A DNA stretch of 64,000 nucleotides from an uncultured Phocaeicola sp. (lineage in GTDB: Bacteria > Bacteroidota > Bacteroidia > Bacteroidales > Bacteroidaceae). The DNA is taken from positions 212,603-276,602 of the forward strand of contig CALUJA010000001.1 in the NCBI GenBank assembly GCA_944320845.1. Direction: 5' to 3'. Position 1 is the first letter of the stretch. Each line of letters begins with the position of its first letter. Below, in pieces: positions 44,082 through 52,808 of the stretch. Position numbers and translations under genes: made by a program. The notes below the pieces were generated by a model that was not told the origin of the DNA, made no database searches, and saw nothing but the letters and a program-made list of their open reading frames with translations.

Positions 44082-44561
44082 CTACTGCTTATGGCCTTCC
44101 GTCAGGGGAGACGGGCCTGCGACCTCTTTCAGCGGCGACTTTACCGAATCGGCTTCGTATGCAACCTGCGGGTCGGCGGCGCTGCGCCCGAACTGGTCGT
44201 AGACATAAATTATTTCGTTCCCTTTCTTTTCGGATATGGCATACTTCATAGTCCCAGCTATGGTAAATAGCATGACCAGCATTGCCGCCGCCTTAAACAG
44301 CGGCATGAGGCGTGCTTTTAGCGTCAGGCGGGTGGCCTTGACCGTCGTTGCCCCTATCTTGGCAAGCACTCGCTCGTCGAAATCATTCCCTAATCCGACT
44401 TCATGCTCCTTTTCCTGATAGGCAAACAGCGGCTGATAGCGCAATAAATGGGCAGGAATCTCCTTTTGTCTGAAGAATGTGCGCAGAATCTGCTCTTCCT
44501 CAATCGAGGTTTCACAGTTCCAATACCGTTCCAACAGTTGTTCTATGTACTTATAATCCAT
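44082..44561 (-). CDS. Single-span membrane protein, candidate anti-sigma partner
   Basis: A 159-residue protein of no family I can name. The N-terminal part (1-85) is soluble and helical (MDYKYIEQLLERYWNCETSIEEEQILRTFFRQ, a motif common in Bacteroides anti-sigma-like proteins). One membrane span is at about 88-109 (LFKAAAMLVMLFTIAGTMKYAI), then a short polar tail of about 50 residues that would face the periplasm. It overlaps the sigma gene by 11 bases and is thus translationally coupled to it. That arrangement and topology suggest an anti-sigma factor, without the FecR domain. Confidence 0.75.
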   Translation of the reverse strand: MDYKYIEQLLERYWNCETSIEEEQILRTFFRQKEIPAHLLRYQPLFAYQEKEHEVGLGNDFDERVLAKIGATTVKATRLTLKARLMPLFKAAAMLVMLFTIAGTMKYAISEKKGNEIIYVYDQFGRSAADPQVAYEADSVKSPLKEVAGPSPLTEGHKQ

Positions 44562-45060
44562 ACTTATCTATTTCGCTATACTTTTTTCTTATCTTCTGCC
44601 GTGCCCGGAAGAGATTTATCTTCACCTGTTCTTCGGTTGTTGCGAGTATTTCTGCAATTTCCTTGTAGCTTTTTCCTTCAATGTCGCGCAGCTGGACAAC
44701 GGTGCGCTGCTTTTCCGGAAGTTCGTTTACCAGGCGATGAATCAATCCCCACTGCTCTTTTTCCTCCAGTTCCCTTTCGGGGGTCGCGTTGTCGGGCATC
44801 TCTTGCGCCTCTGATGTGAAGCTTACGTTCTGCGCTTCCATCTTTTGGCTCCGGTCGATGGCAAGATTGCGGGCGACGGTCAGGCAGTAGGCTTCCACCG
44901 AGTCTAAAGTGTGCCATTCATCTCGCTTGTTCCATACCCGTATCAGCGTGTCCTGAACGATGTCTTCCGCCTCTGCGCGGTTAAGCGTAATGCGGAGTGC
45001 CAGTCTGAAAAGTTTGTCTTTCAGCGGTAGTATATCGTTTCGGAAACTGATTTCTTGCAT
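44551..45060 (-). CDS. ECF RNA polymerase sigma factor
   Basis: A 169-residue sigma factor: region 2 (about 12-75, LKDKLFRLALRITLNRAEAEDIVQDTLIRVWNKRDEW) and region 4 (about 110-160, LPEKQRTVVQLRDIEGKSYKEIAEILATTEEQVKINLFRARQKIRKKY). It differs from the locus-type sigma at 34 kb and is closer to the general RpoE-like group. No SusC/SusD genes are next to it; argB lies 64 bases upstream. An ECF-like promoter in front of it (45077-45102) suggests self-regulation. Confidence 0.92.
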   Translation of the reverse strand: MQEISFRNDILPLKDKLFRLALRITLNRAEAEDIVQDTLIRVWNKRDEWHTLDSVEAYCLTVARNLAIDRSQKMEAQNVSFTSEAQEMPDNATPERELEEKEQWGLIHRLVNELPEKQRTVVQLRDIEGKSYKEIAEILATTEEQVKINLFRARQKIRKKYSEIDKYGL

Positions 45061-45076
45061 CGCTTTCTATAATAAT

Positions 45077-45102
45077 GACGGGTAGGTTGCGGAAAAGTTA
45101 CA
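45077..45102 (-). promoter_or_regulatory. Predicted ECF-type (self-regulated) promoter
   Basis: On the minus strand TGTAAC (45102-45097), 16 bases, CGTC (45080-45077), about 17 bases before the sigma ATG. This matches the general AAC/CGTC plan and spacing of ECF sigma promoters. No TAnnTTTG box is present in this gap. Confidence 0.5.
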
Positions 45103-45124
45103 TTGGCCTGCCGTTTTTTTCAGA

Positions 45125-45895
45125 TTATTTTTTGATAATCGTTCCGGATGCCTGGGCGATGGCCGCAGCAGAAGTGATTACAACCTGGCTGACACCGGCT
45201 TGGAGGGCGGAGAAGGAGTTTTCCAGTTTGGGTATCATGCCTCCCTGTATGATGCCTTCCTCCACATACTTCTGGAAAATGTCCGGGGTTATGACCGGGA
45301 TGACGCTGTTGTCGTCGTTTTCATCGCGGAGTACGCCTTTTTTCTCGAAGCAGTAGACCAGAGTGACTTCAAACATCCCGGCCAGTGCCTTGGCTGTTTC
45401 TCCGGCGATGGTGTCGGCATTCGTGTTGAGCATGCTTCCCCGGCCGTCGTGAGTCAATGGCGCGATGACGGGCACGATTCCCCGGTGGAGCAGTGCCGAC
45501 AATGTCTCGCCGTTTACTGCCTCTACATCGCCAACGAATCCGTAGTCAATGTCCTTTACAGGGCGTTTTACGGAGCGTATGATGTTCAGGTCGGCTCCGG
45601 TAAGTCCTATGGCATTGATGCCTTTTGCCTGGAGTCCTGCCACGATTGTCTTGTTTACCAGTCCTCCATACACCATCGTAACGACTTTTAGTGTTTCCGC
45701 GTCAGTTATCCGGCGGCCGTTTACCATCTGGCTCTTTATGCCTAACCGTTCGGCAAGCTTGGTTGCCGAGCGTCCTCCTCCATGCACCAGAAGCTTCAGT
45801 CCGGGTATCTGCGCAAAGTCTGCCAGCAGTTGGGCGAGCGTGTCTGCTTCCTCAACGATTTTTCCACCTACTTTTATTATTGTCAGTTTTTCCAT
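45125..45895 (-). CDS. argB: Acetylglutamate kinase
   Basis: Second step of arginine synthesis (or the N-succinyl variant used by Bacteroides). The 256-residue amino acid kinase fold has TIIKVGGKIVEE at the N-terminus, LLVHGGGRSATKLAERLG for substrate binding, LTGADLNIIRS, and NTNADTIAGETAKAL plus GGMIPKLENSFSAL near the C-terminus. It lies behind speA across a hairpin terminator. Whether it acts on acetyl- or succinyl-glutamate cannot be decided by eye. Confidence 0.93.
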   Translation of the reverse strand: MEKLTIIKVGGKIVEEADTLAQLLADFAQIPGLKLLVHGGGRSATKLAERLGIKSQMVNGRRITDAETLKVVTMVYGGLVNKTIVAGLQAKGINAIGLTGADLNIIRSVKRPVKDIDYGFVGDVEAVNGETLSALLHRGIVPVIAPLTHDGRGSMLNTNADTIAGETAKALAGMFEVTLVYCFEKKGVLRDENDDNSVIPVITPDIFQKYVEEGIIQGGMIPKLENSFSALQAGVSQVVITSAAAIAQASGTIIKK

Positions 45896-45910
45896 AGTTT
45901 ATGTATTGAA

Positions 45911-45955
45911 GTGAAGAAAGAAGAACGGGAAGCTTGTTGCAAATCTTCCCGTTCT
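45911..45955 (-). terminator. Hairpin terminator between speA and argB
   Basis: On the minus strand AGAACGGGAAG and CTTCCCGTTCT form an 11-bp stem with a 12-base loop, followed by TCTTTCTTC. It starts 19 bases after the speA stop. Confidence 0.65.
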
Positions 45956-45973
45956 GTATGTTTTGTGTGAAAG

Positions 45974-47866
45974 TTATTCCAGATAAGTGTATCCGTAGAG
46001 TCCGGAGCGGTAATTGGCCAGGAATTCTTTTCCTTCCTCCAGCGAGATTTTTCCTTCTTTTACTGATTTTGCAACCCAAGTCTCTAATGTGCGGACCAGT
46101 TTTTTGGGACTGTATTGCACATAGTCCAGCACTTCGGCCACAGTCTCACCGTCGATAACCTGATCGATGGTATATCCTTTGTCGTTTACGCTGACATGAA
46201 CGGCATTTGTGTCCCCGAACAAGTTGTGCATATCCCCCAGAATTTCCTGATAAGCTCCCACGAGGAATACACCTATATAATAGGATTCCTTGGCTTTGAT
46301 GGTATGCACCGGCAGGTCATGAGAAACATTGCGGGTAGACACAAAGTTCGTAATTTTTCCATCCGAGTCGCAAGTGATGTCTTGCAGGGTCGCCGTCCGG
46401 TCAGGGCGCTCGTCAAGGCGCTGTATCGGCATAATCGGAAATATTTGGTCTATGGCCCAAGAATCCGGCAGAGACTGGAAAAGAGAGAAATTGCAGAAGT
46501 ATTTGTCTGCCAGCAGCTTGTCCAAATTCCGGAATTCATCGGGAGCATGCTTCAGTCCGGAGGCAATCTGCCGGATTTCCCGCGTAATAGACCAGTACAT
46601 ACGTTCGATTCTGGCGCGAGTTTTCAGGTCAACGATGCCATGGCTGAACAAATCAAGCGATTCTTCCCGAATTTGCTGCGCGTCGTGCCATGCTTCCAGC
46701 ATCCGGCTTTGGTTTAAATTGTCCCAAATCTGGTAAAGCTCCTGTTCCAGCTCGTGTGCTTCAGGGCTGACAACGAATTCCTCGTCCATTTCAGGCAGGG
46801 AAGCGGTTTCAAGCACTTCCACAATCAAGACCGAGTGGTGTGCAGTCAGCGAGCGGCCGCTTTCGGTGATGATGTTCGGATGGGGGATATTGTTCTTGTT
46901 GCTCGCATCCACCATGATGGAGATGGAGTCATTCACATATTCCTGTATGGAATAGTTTACGCTGCTTTCGCTGTATGAAGAGCGTGTGCCGTCATAATCT
47001 ACCCCTAATCCGCCGCCGATATCAACGAACTCCACGGGGAAACCTAACTGGTGAAGCTGTATATAAAATTGTGATGCCTCTCGCAAGGCCGTCTTGATGC
47101 GGCGTATTTTCGTAACCTGGCTGCCGATGTGGAAATGAATAAGTTTGAGGCAGTCTTTCATATCTTTCTTTTCCAGAAAGTCAAGCGCTTCGAGCAGTTC
47201 GCTGGAGGTAAGCCCGAATTTGCTGGCGTCTCCTCCGCTTTCTTCCCATTTGCCGCTCCCGGATGAGGCTAATTTGATGCGTATGCCGATATTGGGGCGC
47301 ACATTGAGTTGCTTGGCCATCCGAGCAATCAGGCGGAGCTCGTTAAGCTTTTCAACCACCAGAAAAATGCGTTTCCCCATTTTTTGAGCCAGCAATGCAA
47401 GCTCGATATAGCTTTCGTCTTTATATCCGTTGCAGATAATCAGGGAGTCAGAATCCGTATTGATTGCGATGACTGCATGGAGTTCCGGCTTCGAACCGGC
47501 TTCCAGTCCTAGGTTGAACTTCTTTCCGTGGCTTATAATCTCTTCTACTACGGGACGCATCTGGTTTACCTTGATAGGATAAATGATGAAGTTCTCGCCT
47601 TTATATCCATATTCTTCTGATGCCAATTCGAAACAGTTGGAGATTTTTTCGATGCGGTTGTCCAATATATCGGGAAAACGTATCAGCATAGGAGCTGTTA
47701 CGTCCCTCAATTGCAGTTCATCGACCAGTTCTTTCAAGTCGACTGCTACGCCATCTTTACGTGGAGTTACTACTACATGACCTTTGTCATTAATGCCAAA
47801 GTACGAAACGCCCCATCCAGTGATGTTATAGAGCTCTTCAGAATCTTCAATACGCCATTTTCTCAT
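45974..47866 (-). CDS. speA: Biosynthetic arginine decarboxylase
   Basis: Converts arginine to agmatine for polyamine synthesis, with pyridoxal phosphate. The 630-residue protein has the PLP lysine in FIIYPIKVNQMRPVVEE near residue 98, GLEAGSKPELHAVI, HFHIGSQ, VDIGGGLGVDYDGT, and the C-terminal sheet domain. Length and order match SpeA, not ornithine decarboxylase. aroK precedes it by 33 bases in the same direction. With argB and argH it gives three arginine-metabolism genes in the window. Confidence 0.95.
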   Translation of the reverse strand: MRKWRIEDSEELYNITGWGVSYFGINDKGHVVVTPRKDGVAVDLKELVDELQLRDVTAPMLIRFPDILDNRIEKISNCFELASEEYGYKGENFIIYPIKVNQMRPVVEEIISHGKKFNLGLEAGSKPELHAVIAINTDSDSLIICNGYKDESYIELALLAQKMGKRIFLVVEKLNELRLIARMAKQLNVRPNIGIRIKLASSGSGKWEESGGDASKFGLTSSELLEALDFLEKKDMKDCLKLIHFHIGSQVTKIRRIKTALREASQFYIQLHQLGFPVEFVDIGGGLGVDYDGTRSSYSESSVNYSIQEYVNDSISIMVDASNKNNIPHPNIITESGRSLTAHHSVLIVEVLETASLPEMDEEFVVSPEAHELEQELYQIWDNLNQSRMLEAWHDAQQIREESLDLFSHGIVDLKTRARIERMYWSITREIRQIASGLKHAPDEFRNLDKLLADKYFCNFSLFQSLPDSWAIDQIFPIMPIQRLDERPDRTATLQDITCDSDGKITNFVSTRNVSHDLPVHTIKAKESYYIGVFLVGAYQEILGDMHNLFGDTNAVHVSVNDKGYTIDQVIDGETVAEVLDYVQYSPKKLVRTLETWVAKSVKEGKISLEEGKEFLANYRSGLYGYTYLE

Positions 47867-47899
47867 TTCACAACATAAAATACGAATTAATATTTGGAT

Positions 47900-48424
47900 T
47901 TATGATAACAGTTTTTTCAGTCGGTCAACAGACTCGGTTATCTGCTTTTTACTTTCCAGGTTTTCGGCATTGAAGCAGAAACGGGCCTGCCTGTAGAAAG
48001 GCATTCGCTGCTCCAATGCAGAGACGATGGTATTCATTAGTTCTGTGTCCGTCTTTCCGTTCAGCAGCGGACGCGCGGCCTTGGCTATTTTTAGTCTGCG
48101 GAAAAGGACATCTGGGTGTACGTTTAGGAAGACGGTATCTCCGGCGGCATTCATGTATGCCATATTGTCGAAGAAGCAGGGAGTGCCTCCTCCGCATGCA
48201 ATCACTACATCTTCAAACTCTCCGACCTCGTGAAGCATGTTCCGCTCCGTTTCCCGAAAGCCTGTTTCTCCCCGTTCCGCGAACAGTTCACTGATAGTCT
48301 TGTGTGTACGCTCTTCCACATACCAGTCGAGGTCAATGAATCCTAATCCGCAGCTCTGTGCATATGCTCTTCCCAACGTGGTTTTTCCCGAGCCCATATA
48401 TCCGATTAGAAAGATTCGCCTCAT
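47900..48424 (-). CDS. aroK: Shikimate kinase
   Basis: Phosphorylates shikimate on the way to chorismate. The P-loop GYMGSGKTTLG is at 8-18, shikimate-binding FIDLDWYVE at about 33-41 and RETE near 57, and CGGGTPCF near 77-84. 174 residues. Its ATG overlaps the topA stop by 4 bases (ATGA), so the two are coupled. Confidence 0.95.
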   Translation of the reverse strand: MRRIFLIGYMGSGKTTLGRAYAQSCGLGFIDLDWYVEERTHKTISELFAERGETGFRETERNMLHEVGEFEDVVIACGGGTPCFFDNMAYMNAAGDTVFLNVHPDVLFRRLKIAKAARPLLNGKTDTELMNTIVSALEQRMPFYRQARFCFNAENLESKKQITESVDRLKKLLS

Positions 48425-50772
48425 TTCGCCTTCTTTTTGCTTGTGGTCTTTACGGTGATGGCCTTAGGCTTGCGCACTTCTTCCTTGCTCTTCTGCAGTT
48501 GGATAAGCTGCATGCAAGCTTCTGCATCTAAAGTATCCGCTTCGATGGTTTTGGGAATCTTATAGTTTTCCTTCTTGTAAGAAATATAAGGCCCGAACCG
48601 TCCGTTCAGGACTTTCAATTCCGGTTGGTCGGCAAATTCTCTGATTATTTTTTTTGCTTCTGCCTCTCGCTTGTTCAGGATAATCTGTTCGGCTTCCTCC
48701 AGTGTCATGGCCATAAGGTCTGTTTCTTTCGGAAGAGAGACAAACTTATTGTCATGGCGGATATAGGAACCGAACCGTCCTACTCCTACGACTACCGGCT
48801 TCCCTTCCCATTCGCCCAACGTACGAGGGAGCTTGAACAGGTCAAGGGCCTGTTCTAAAGTGATGGTTTCCATAGAATATTCTTTCCGTAACGGGGCAAA
48901 GCGAGGCTTTTCGGCTTCGCCCGCTATGCCGATTTGCACCACTGGACCGAAACGGCCGACCTTTACCGCAACCTGGCGCCCGCTTGCCGGGTCGGTTCCC
49001 AGTATGCGCTCGCCTTTTGCCTTGCTTGAGTTCGCCTCTTTCGTCTCTGTAACCAGCGGGTGGAAGTCTTTATAGAAATGTTCCATCATGTCCGTCCAGG
49101 CGCAGTCACCTTCCGCCACTTCATCAAACTCCTTCTCAACTTTGGCCGTGAAGTTATAATCCATGATTATCGGAAAGTATTTCATCAGAAAGTCATTGAC
49201 CACAATGCCCACATCGGTAGGAATCAATTTGTTTTTCTCGCTGCCGGTAATTTCCGTGCGTATGGTCTCCGTAAGATTTTCATCCATCAGCTGCAATACT
49301 TTGTAGGGACGTTCCGTTCCTTCCTTGTCGCCCTTCACCACATAGCCTCGGCGCTGAATGGTAGAGATGGTAGGGGCATATGTAGACGGACGCCCGATGC
49401 CCAGTTCTTCCAGCTTGCGCACCAGGCTGGCTTCCGTATAGCGGGCGGGCGGGAGAGTGAAACGCTGTGTGGCGGTAATCTCTTTCCGCGTCAGGTTTTG
49501 TCCTACTGTCAGGTTCGGAAGCAGGCGACTGTCGTTTTCCGGTTCGTTCTCATCGTCGTATGATTCTTTGTATACACGCAGGAAGCCGTCGAAAACTACC
49601 GTTTCGCCTACGGCAGTGAACGTGTCTTCCTGTCCGCTGATGGATATGGTCGCTGTGGTCTTCTCTAAAGTCGCGTCTTCCATCTGCGATGCAAGCGTGC
49701 GTTTCCATATCAGGTTATACAGACGCACTTCTCCGCGCTCTCCTTCAATCGCTTCGTTCGACATGTAGGTGGGGCGGATTGCTTCATGCGCTTCCTGTGC
49801 TCCTTTCGTCTTCGTGTGAAACTGGCGTGTATGCACGTATTTCTCGCCTATCAGTTCCGTTATGGTCTCGCGGCAGGAGTTCAATGCCAGTTCCGAAAGG
49901 TTCACCGAGTCGGTACGCATGTAGGTTATCAATCCGTTTTCGTACAGACGCTGCGCGATAGACATGGTTTGTGAAACGGAAAATCCCAGTTTGCGTGCTG
50001 CTTCCTGTTGGAGTGTGGAGGTCGTAAACGGCGGAGCCGGCGACTTCTTCAGCGGGCGCGTCGTGATATCTTCGATGGTGAACGTGGCATCCTTGCACGA
50101 ATTGAGGAAAGCTTCCGCTTCTTCCTTGGTCTTGAAGCGCCGGCTTAATTCAGTCCGGATTTCAGCCCCGTTGGCATCGGTAAAGATTGCCGTGACACGG
50201 TAGGATGCTTCGCTGGTAAAGGCATGCACCTCGCGCTCGCGCTCCACTATCAGCCTTACGGCCACCGACTGCACGCGGCCTGCCGAGAGCGAAGGCTTGA
50301 TTTTCTTCCATAACACCGGAGACAATTCAAATCCCACGATGCGGTCCAGCACGCGGCGCGCCTGCTGGGCGTTCACTAAGTCCGTGTTGATGTCGCGCGG
50401 ATGCTTGATGGCATTCAGGATGGCATTCGGAGTAATTTCATGGAATACGATGCGCTTGGTCTTTTCAGGCGTCAGCCCGAGCACTTCATACAGATGCCAC
50501 GATATGGCTTCCCCTTCGCGGTCTTCATCGGATGCCAGCCAAACCATGTCGGCCTTATCGGCTTCTGCCTTCAGCTTCTTTACGACAGCCGCCTTTTCTG
50601 CGGGGATTTCGTAGAGAGGCTTAAAGTGATTGTCGACATCGACGCTGAGATCGGATTTTTTCAAGTCGCGTATATGTCCGTAGCTCGAAAGCACTTTGTA
50701 GCCTTCGCCCAAGAATTTTTCGATAGTCTTCGCCTTCGCCGGAGATTCGACTATTACAAGATTATTTTGCAT
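48421..50772 (-). CDS. topA: DNA topoisomerase I
   Basis: Relaxes negative supercoils through a tyrosine-DNA bond. Toprim domain at 4-115 (VIVESPAKAKTIEKFLG, ASDEDREGEAISWHL), catalytic Tyr in GLITYMRTDSVNLS near residue 283, decatenation-loop and C-terminal topoisomerase repeats (GRFGPVVQIG, VGRFGSYIRHDNKFVSLP, GRFGPYISYKKENYKIP) instead of zinc ribbons, and a Lys-rich tail. 783 residues. First gene of topA-aroK-(speA). Confidence 0.96.
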   Translation of the reverse strand: MQNNLVIVESPAKAKTIEKFLGEGYKVLSSYGHIRDLKKSDLSVDVDNHFKPLYEIPAEKAAVVKKLKAEADKADMVWLASDEDREGEAISWHLYEVLGLTPEKTKRIVFHEITPNAILNAIKHPRDINTDLVNAQQARRVLDRIVGFELSPVLWKKIKPSLSAGRVQSVAVRLIVEREREVHAFTSEASYRVTAIFTDANGAEIRTELSRRFKTKEEAEAFLNSCKDATFTIEDITTRPLKKSPAPPFTTSTLQQEAARKLGFSVSQTMSIAQRLYENGLITYMRTDSVNLSELALNSCRETITELIGEKYVHTRQFHTKTKGAQEAHEAIRPTYMSNEAIEGERGEVRLYNLIWKRTLASQMEDATLEKTTATISISGQEDTFTAVGETVVFDGFLRVYKESYDDENEPENDSRLLPNLTVGQNLTRKEITATQRFTLPPARYTEASLVRKLEELGIGRPSTYAPTISTIQRRGYVVKGDKEGTERPYKVLQLMDENLTETIRTEITGSEKNKLIPTDVGIVVNDFLMKYFPIIMDYNFTAKVEKEFDEVAEGDCAWTDMMEHFYKDFHPLVTETKEANSSKAKGERILGTDPASGRQVAVKVGRFGPVVQIGIAGEAEKPRFAPLRKEYSMETITLEQALDLFKLPRTLGEWEGKPVVVGVGRFGSYIRHDNKFVSLPKETDLMAMTLEEAEQIILNKREAEAKKIIREFADQPELKVLNGRFGPYISYKKENYKIPKTIEADTLDAEACMQLIQLQKSKEEVRKPKAITVKTTSKKKAK

Positions 50773-50800
50773 AATATATGTATTCCATTAAATTTGGGGG

Positions 50801-50808
50801 CAAATGTA
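50801..50808 (-). promoter_or_regulatory. -7 box of topA
   Basis: TACATTTG on the minus strand, 28 bases upstream of the ATG. It starts directly after the U tract of the upstream terminator (50810-50842). No -33 element seen. Confidence 0.65.
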
Positions 50809-50809
50809 T

Positions 50810-50842
50810 AAAAAAAGCGGAAACATACCTTATATTTCCGCT
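50810..50842 (-). terminator. Terminator of the orphan SusC/SusD operon
   Basis: On the minus strand AGCGGAAA and TTTCCGCT form an 8-bp stem with an 11-base loop, followed by TTTTTTT. It lies about 310 bases past the SusD stop and shields the topA promoter from read-through. Confidence 0.75.
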
Positions 50843-51089
50843 CTTTCTTGATTTTTATTAAAGGAAAGGCTTGTTTCCCCCGTATGCCGGCGGATGGACG
50901 GCCGCTGGTTGCCGGCTTCGGCTTTGGCGGTTTTCCGGGTCTGCCGGAGATAAAGCTGTTGTCTTTGGCGGCGGCCGGTGTGCTTAAAGAGTCCAACATG
51001 TCTTTTCGGCAAGTCTGCGTGGGGAAATGTCGGGATTCGGGAGGTTTTTTGTGCCTTTAAAGGATTTTTTTGCCGCCTTCCGGAATGAT

Positions 51090-51146
51090 TTCTCTGCCGG
51101 GGAAATTCTTTTTCGCCTGAGCAAAAATGTTTTCCCCGGCAGAGAA
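51090..51146. repeat. Perfect 16-bp inverted repeat in the SusD 3' region
   Basis: TTCTCTGCCGGGGAAA (51090-51105) pairs with TTTCCCCGGCAGAGAA (51131-51146); the 25-base loop contains T5 and A5 runs that can pair as well. On the SusD strand no U tract follows, so it is an RNA-protecting or regulatory hairpin rather than the main terminator. On the other strand CTTTTTATTG follows. The 310 bases 50843-51152 hold no supported gene. Confidence 0.7.
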
Positions 51147-51152
51147 GGCTTT

Positions 51153-52778
51153 TTATTGCGGATTCTGTTTCAGGTTGCTGTTGGTCAGCATGATTTTGTT
51201 CGGTATCGGATACAGGTTCCGGTTCGGGTTGCTTGCGTCATGCGAGAACCAAGACTTGGTTGTGAATACTCCGAAACGAATCATGTCTTGCCGGCGGCGT
51301 CCTTCTTGGCAGAACTCCCAGCCCAGTTCATCGAGGAACCGGCCGTATTGGATATCGGCTCCGCCTTCGTGTGTCGTTGTGTTCTCGTCGCGGCGGCCAT
51401 AGTCATAACAGCTTCCTCCCTCGAGCTCATCGTCGGTTACCGTTGCATCGCTGGAGTTTTCAAAGGCCCGTGCGCGGACTTCACTGACCAAAGCGCCGGC
51501 TCCGGACTGACCGGAACGCATCAATGCCTCGGCCTTCATCATCAGAATATCGGCATAACGGAACAGCGGCCAGTCGTTGCTCAACCGGTTGGTTATGCCT
51601 TGGGCATATTCGAACTTGCCCCAACGGAATCCGTCGTCTACATCAGAAGCGTCGATTGACGGTACGGAATTGGTGTAGATTAGCGGCCCTTCTCCGTCAC
51701 TGCGCTGCAATATCTCGCCGGAGGCCGTATACTGCTGTCCCTGGATATAGTTCAAATCCAGACGCAAGTCGTTCGGATGGAAGGTTTCGATAAACTGAGG
51801 GATGGCGCAGACGCCGCCCCACGGTCTTTCCGTAAACTGATAAGTGTCTTGGTTTTCCGGTGCGAGCGTGTACATGTGGAAGTCAAAATCGTTCCATCCC
51901 GTAACATAAATCTCGTCGAACGGCAGGGCGAAAATGATTTCCTTGGAGTTTTCGTTGTTCGTGGCAAATACATTTTTCTGGTTTGTCTCCAGTGCATATT
52001 CGCCGGATTCTTTTGCAAAGTTAATTACAGCATCACATTCGTCGATACACTCCTGCCACATCGGGGTTCCCGCCCATACTTCCGCGTTCAGATACATCTT
52101 GGCAAGCAGCGTGTGTGCCGCCCATTTGTTGAAGCGGCCGTAGTAATATCCGCGCGGTGTCTCAGAAAGCTGGCCGATATTCTCGGTCACTTCCTTGACG
52201 ATGAAGTCGAAAACTTCTTTCCGTGTAGACTGTTTGGGCAGTGAGGTGTCTTTAAAGTCCGTTACAATGGGGATATTTCCATACAGGTCGATGAGAATGT
52301 AATAGTAAGAGGCTCTCAACACTTTCAGCTCGGCTGTCAGGGCCGTTTTGGTCTCTTCGTCTACGGTGATGGTACCTTCCTCTATCTGTGAAAGAATACG
52401 GTTGCAGGTGTTCACCCCGTTATAGGTGCGTTCCCATCCTTGCAGCACACCGTCGTCTTCCGTTGTCCAGGTATGTTCATGCAGGCGTTTGTAGATGTAT
52501 CCGTCTACCCATCCGATTCCCAGACGGGCGGGAATGACATCCTGGTCGGCACATAATTCCTGCGAGCGCACTACTCCGTTCCATCCCAACAGGGTTTCGC
52601 GCCACGGGATATAGGCGGCATTGACCAGATAGCTGACTTCTTCCTCCGTCTTTGGGGCATAATTTTCGGATACTACTTGTCCGTAGCTGTCGTCCAACAG
52701 GTTCGTACACGCGTTGCCCCCTATCAGCATCAGGGAAAGCAGGCTTAGCGAACAAAGTTTGTTGATTGTATTTTTCAT
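51153..52778 (-). CDS. SusD-like lipoprotein of the orphan pair
   Basis: A 541-residue surface lipoprotein with lipid Cys24 (LMLIGGNAC) followed by TNLLDDSYGQVVSENYAPKTEEEV. TPR-like helices (LKVLRASYYYILIDLYGNIPIVTDF) and C-terminal RRQDMIRFGVFTTKSWF are typical of SusD/RagB proteins. It lies 30 bases downstream of its SusC partner. No hydrolase, sulfatase or sigma factor is adjacent, so the ligand is unknown. Confidence 0.94.
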   Translation of the reverse strand: MKNTINKLCSLSLLSLMLIGGNACTNLLDDSYGQVVSENYAPKTEEEVSYLVNAAYIPWRETLLGWNGVVRSQELCADQDVIPARLGIGWVDGYIYKRLHEHTWTTEDDGVLQGWERTYNGVNTCNRILSQIEEGTITVDEETKTALTAELKVLRASYYYILIDLYGNIPIVTDFKDTSLPKQSTRKEVFDFIVKEVTENIGQLSETPRGYYYGRFNKWAAHTLLAKMYLNAEVWAGTPMWQECIDECDAVINFAKESGEYALETNQKNVFATNNENSKEIIFALPFDEIYVTGWNDFDFHMYTLAPENQDTYQFTERPWGGVCAIPQFIETFHPNDLRLDLNYIQGQQYTASGEILQRSDGEGPLIYTNSVPSIDASDVDDGFRWGKFEYAQGITNRLSNDWPLFRYADILMMKAEALMRSGQSGAGALVSEVRARAFENSSDATVTDDELEGGSCYDYGRRDENTTTHEGGADIQYGRFLDELGWEFCQEGRRRQDMIRFGVFTTKSWFSHDASNPNRNLYPIPNKIMLTNSNLKQNPQ

Positions 52779-52808
52779 TATCGTAAGCGTTTTAAAAGAT
52801 TAGAAAGA

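Noticed and set aside
34159-44100. Utilisation locus as a genomic island inserted at tRNA-Arg
   Set aside because: I looked for a second copy of the tRNA 3' end and for an integrase gene between 34 and 45 kb and found neither.
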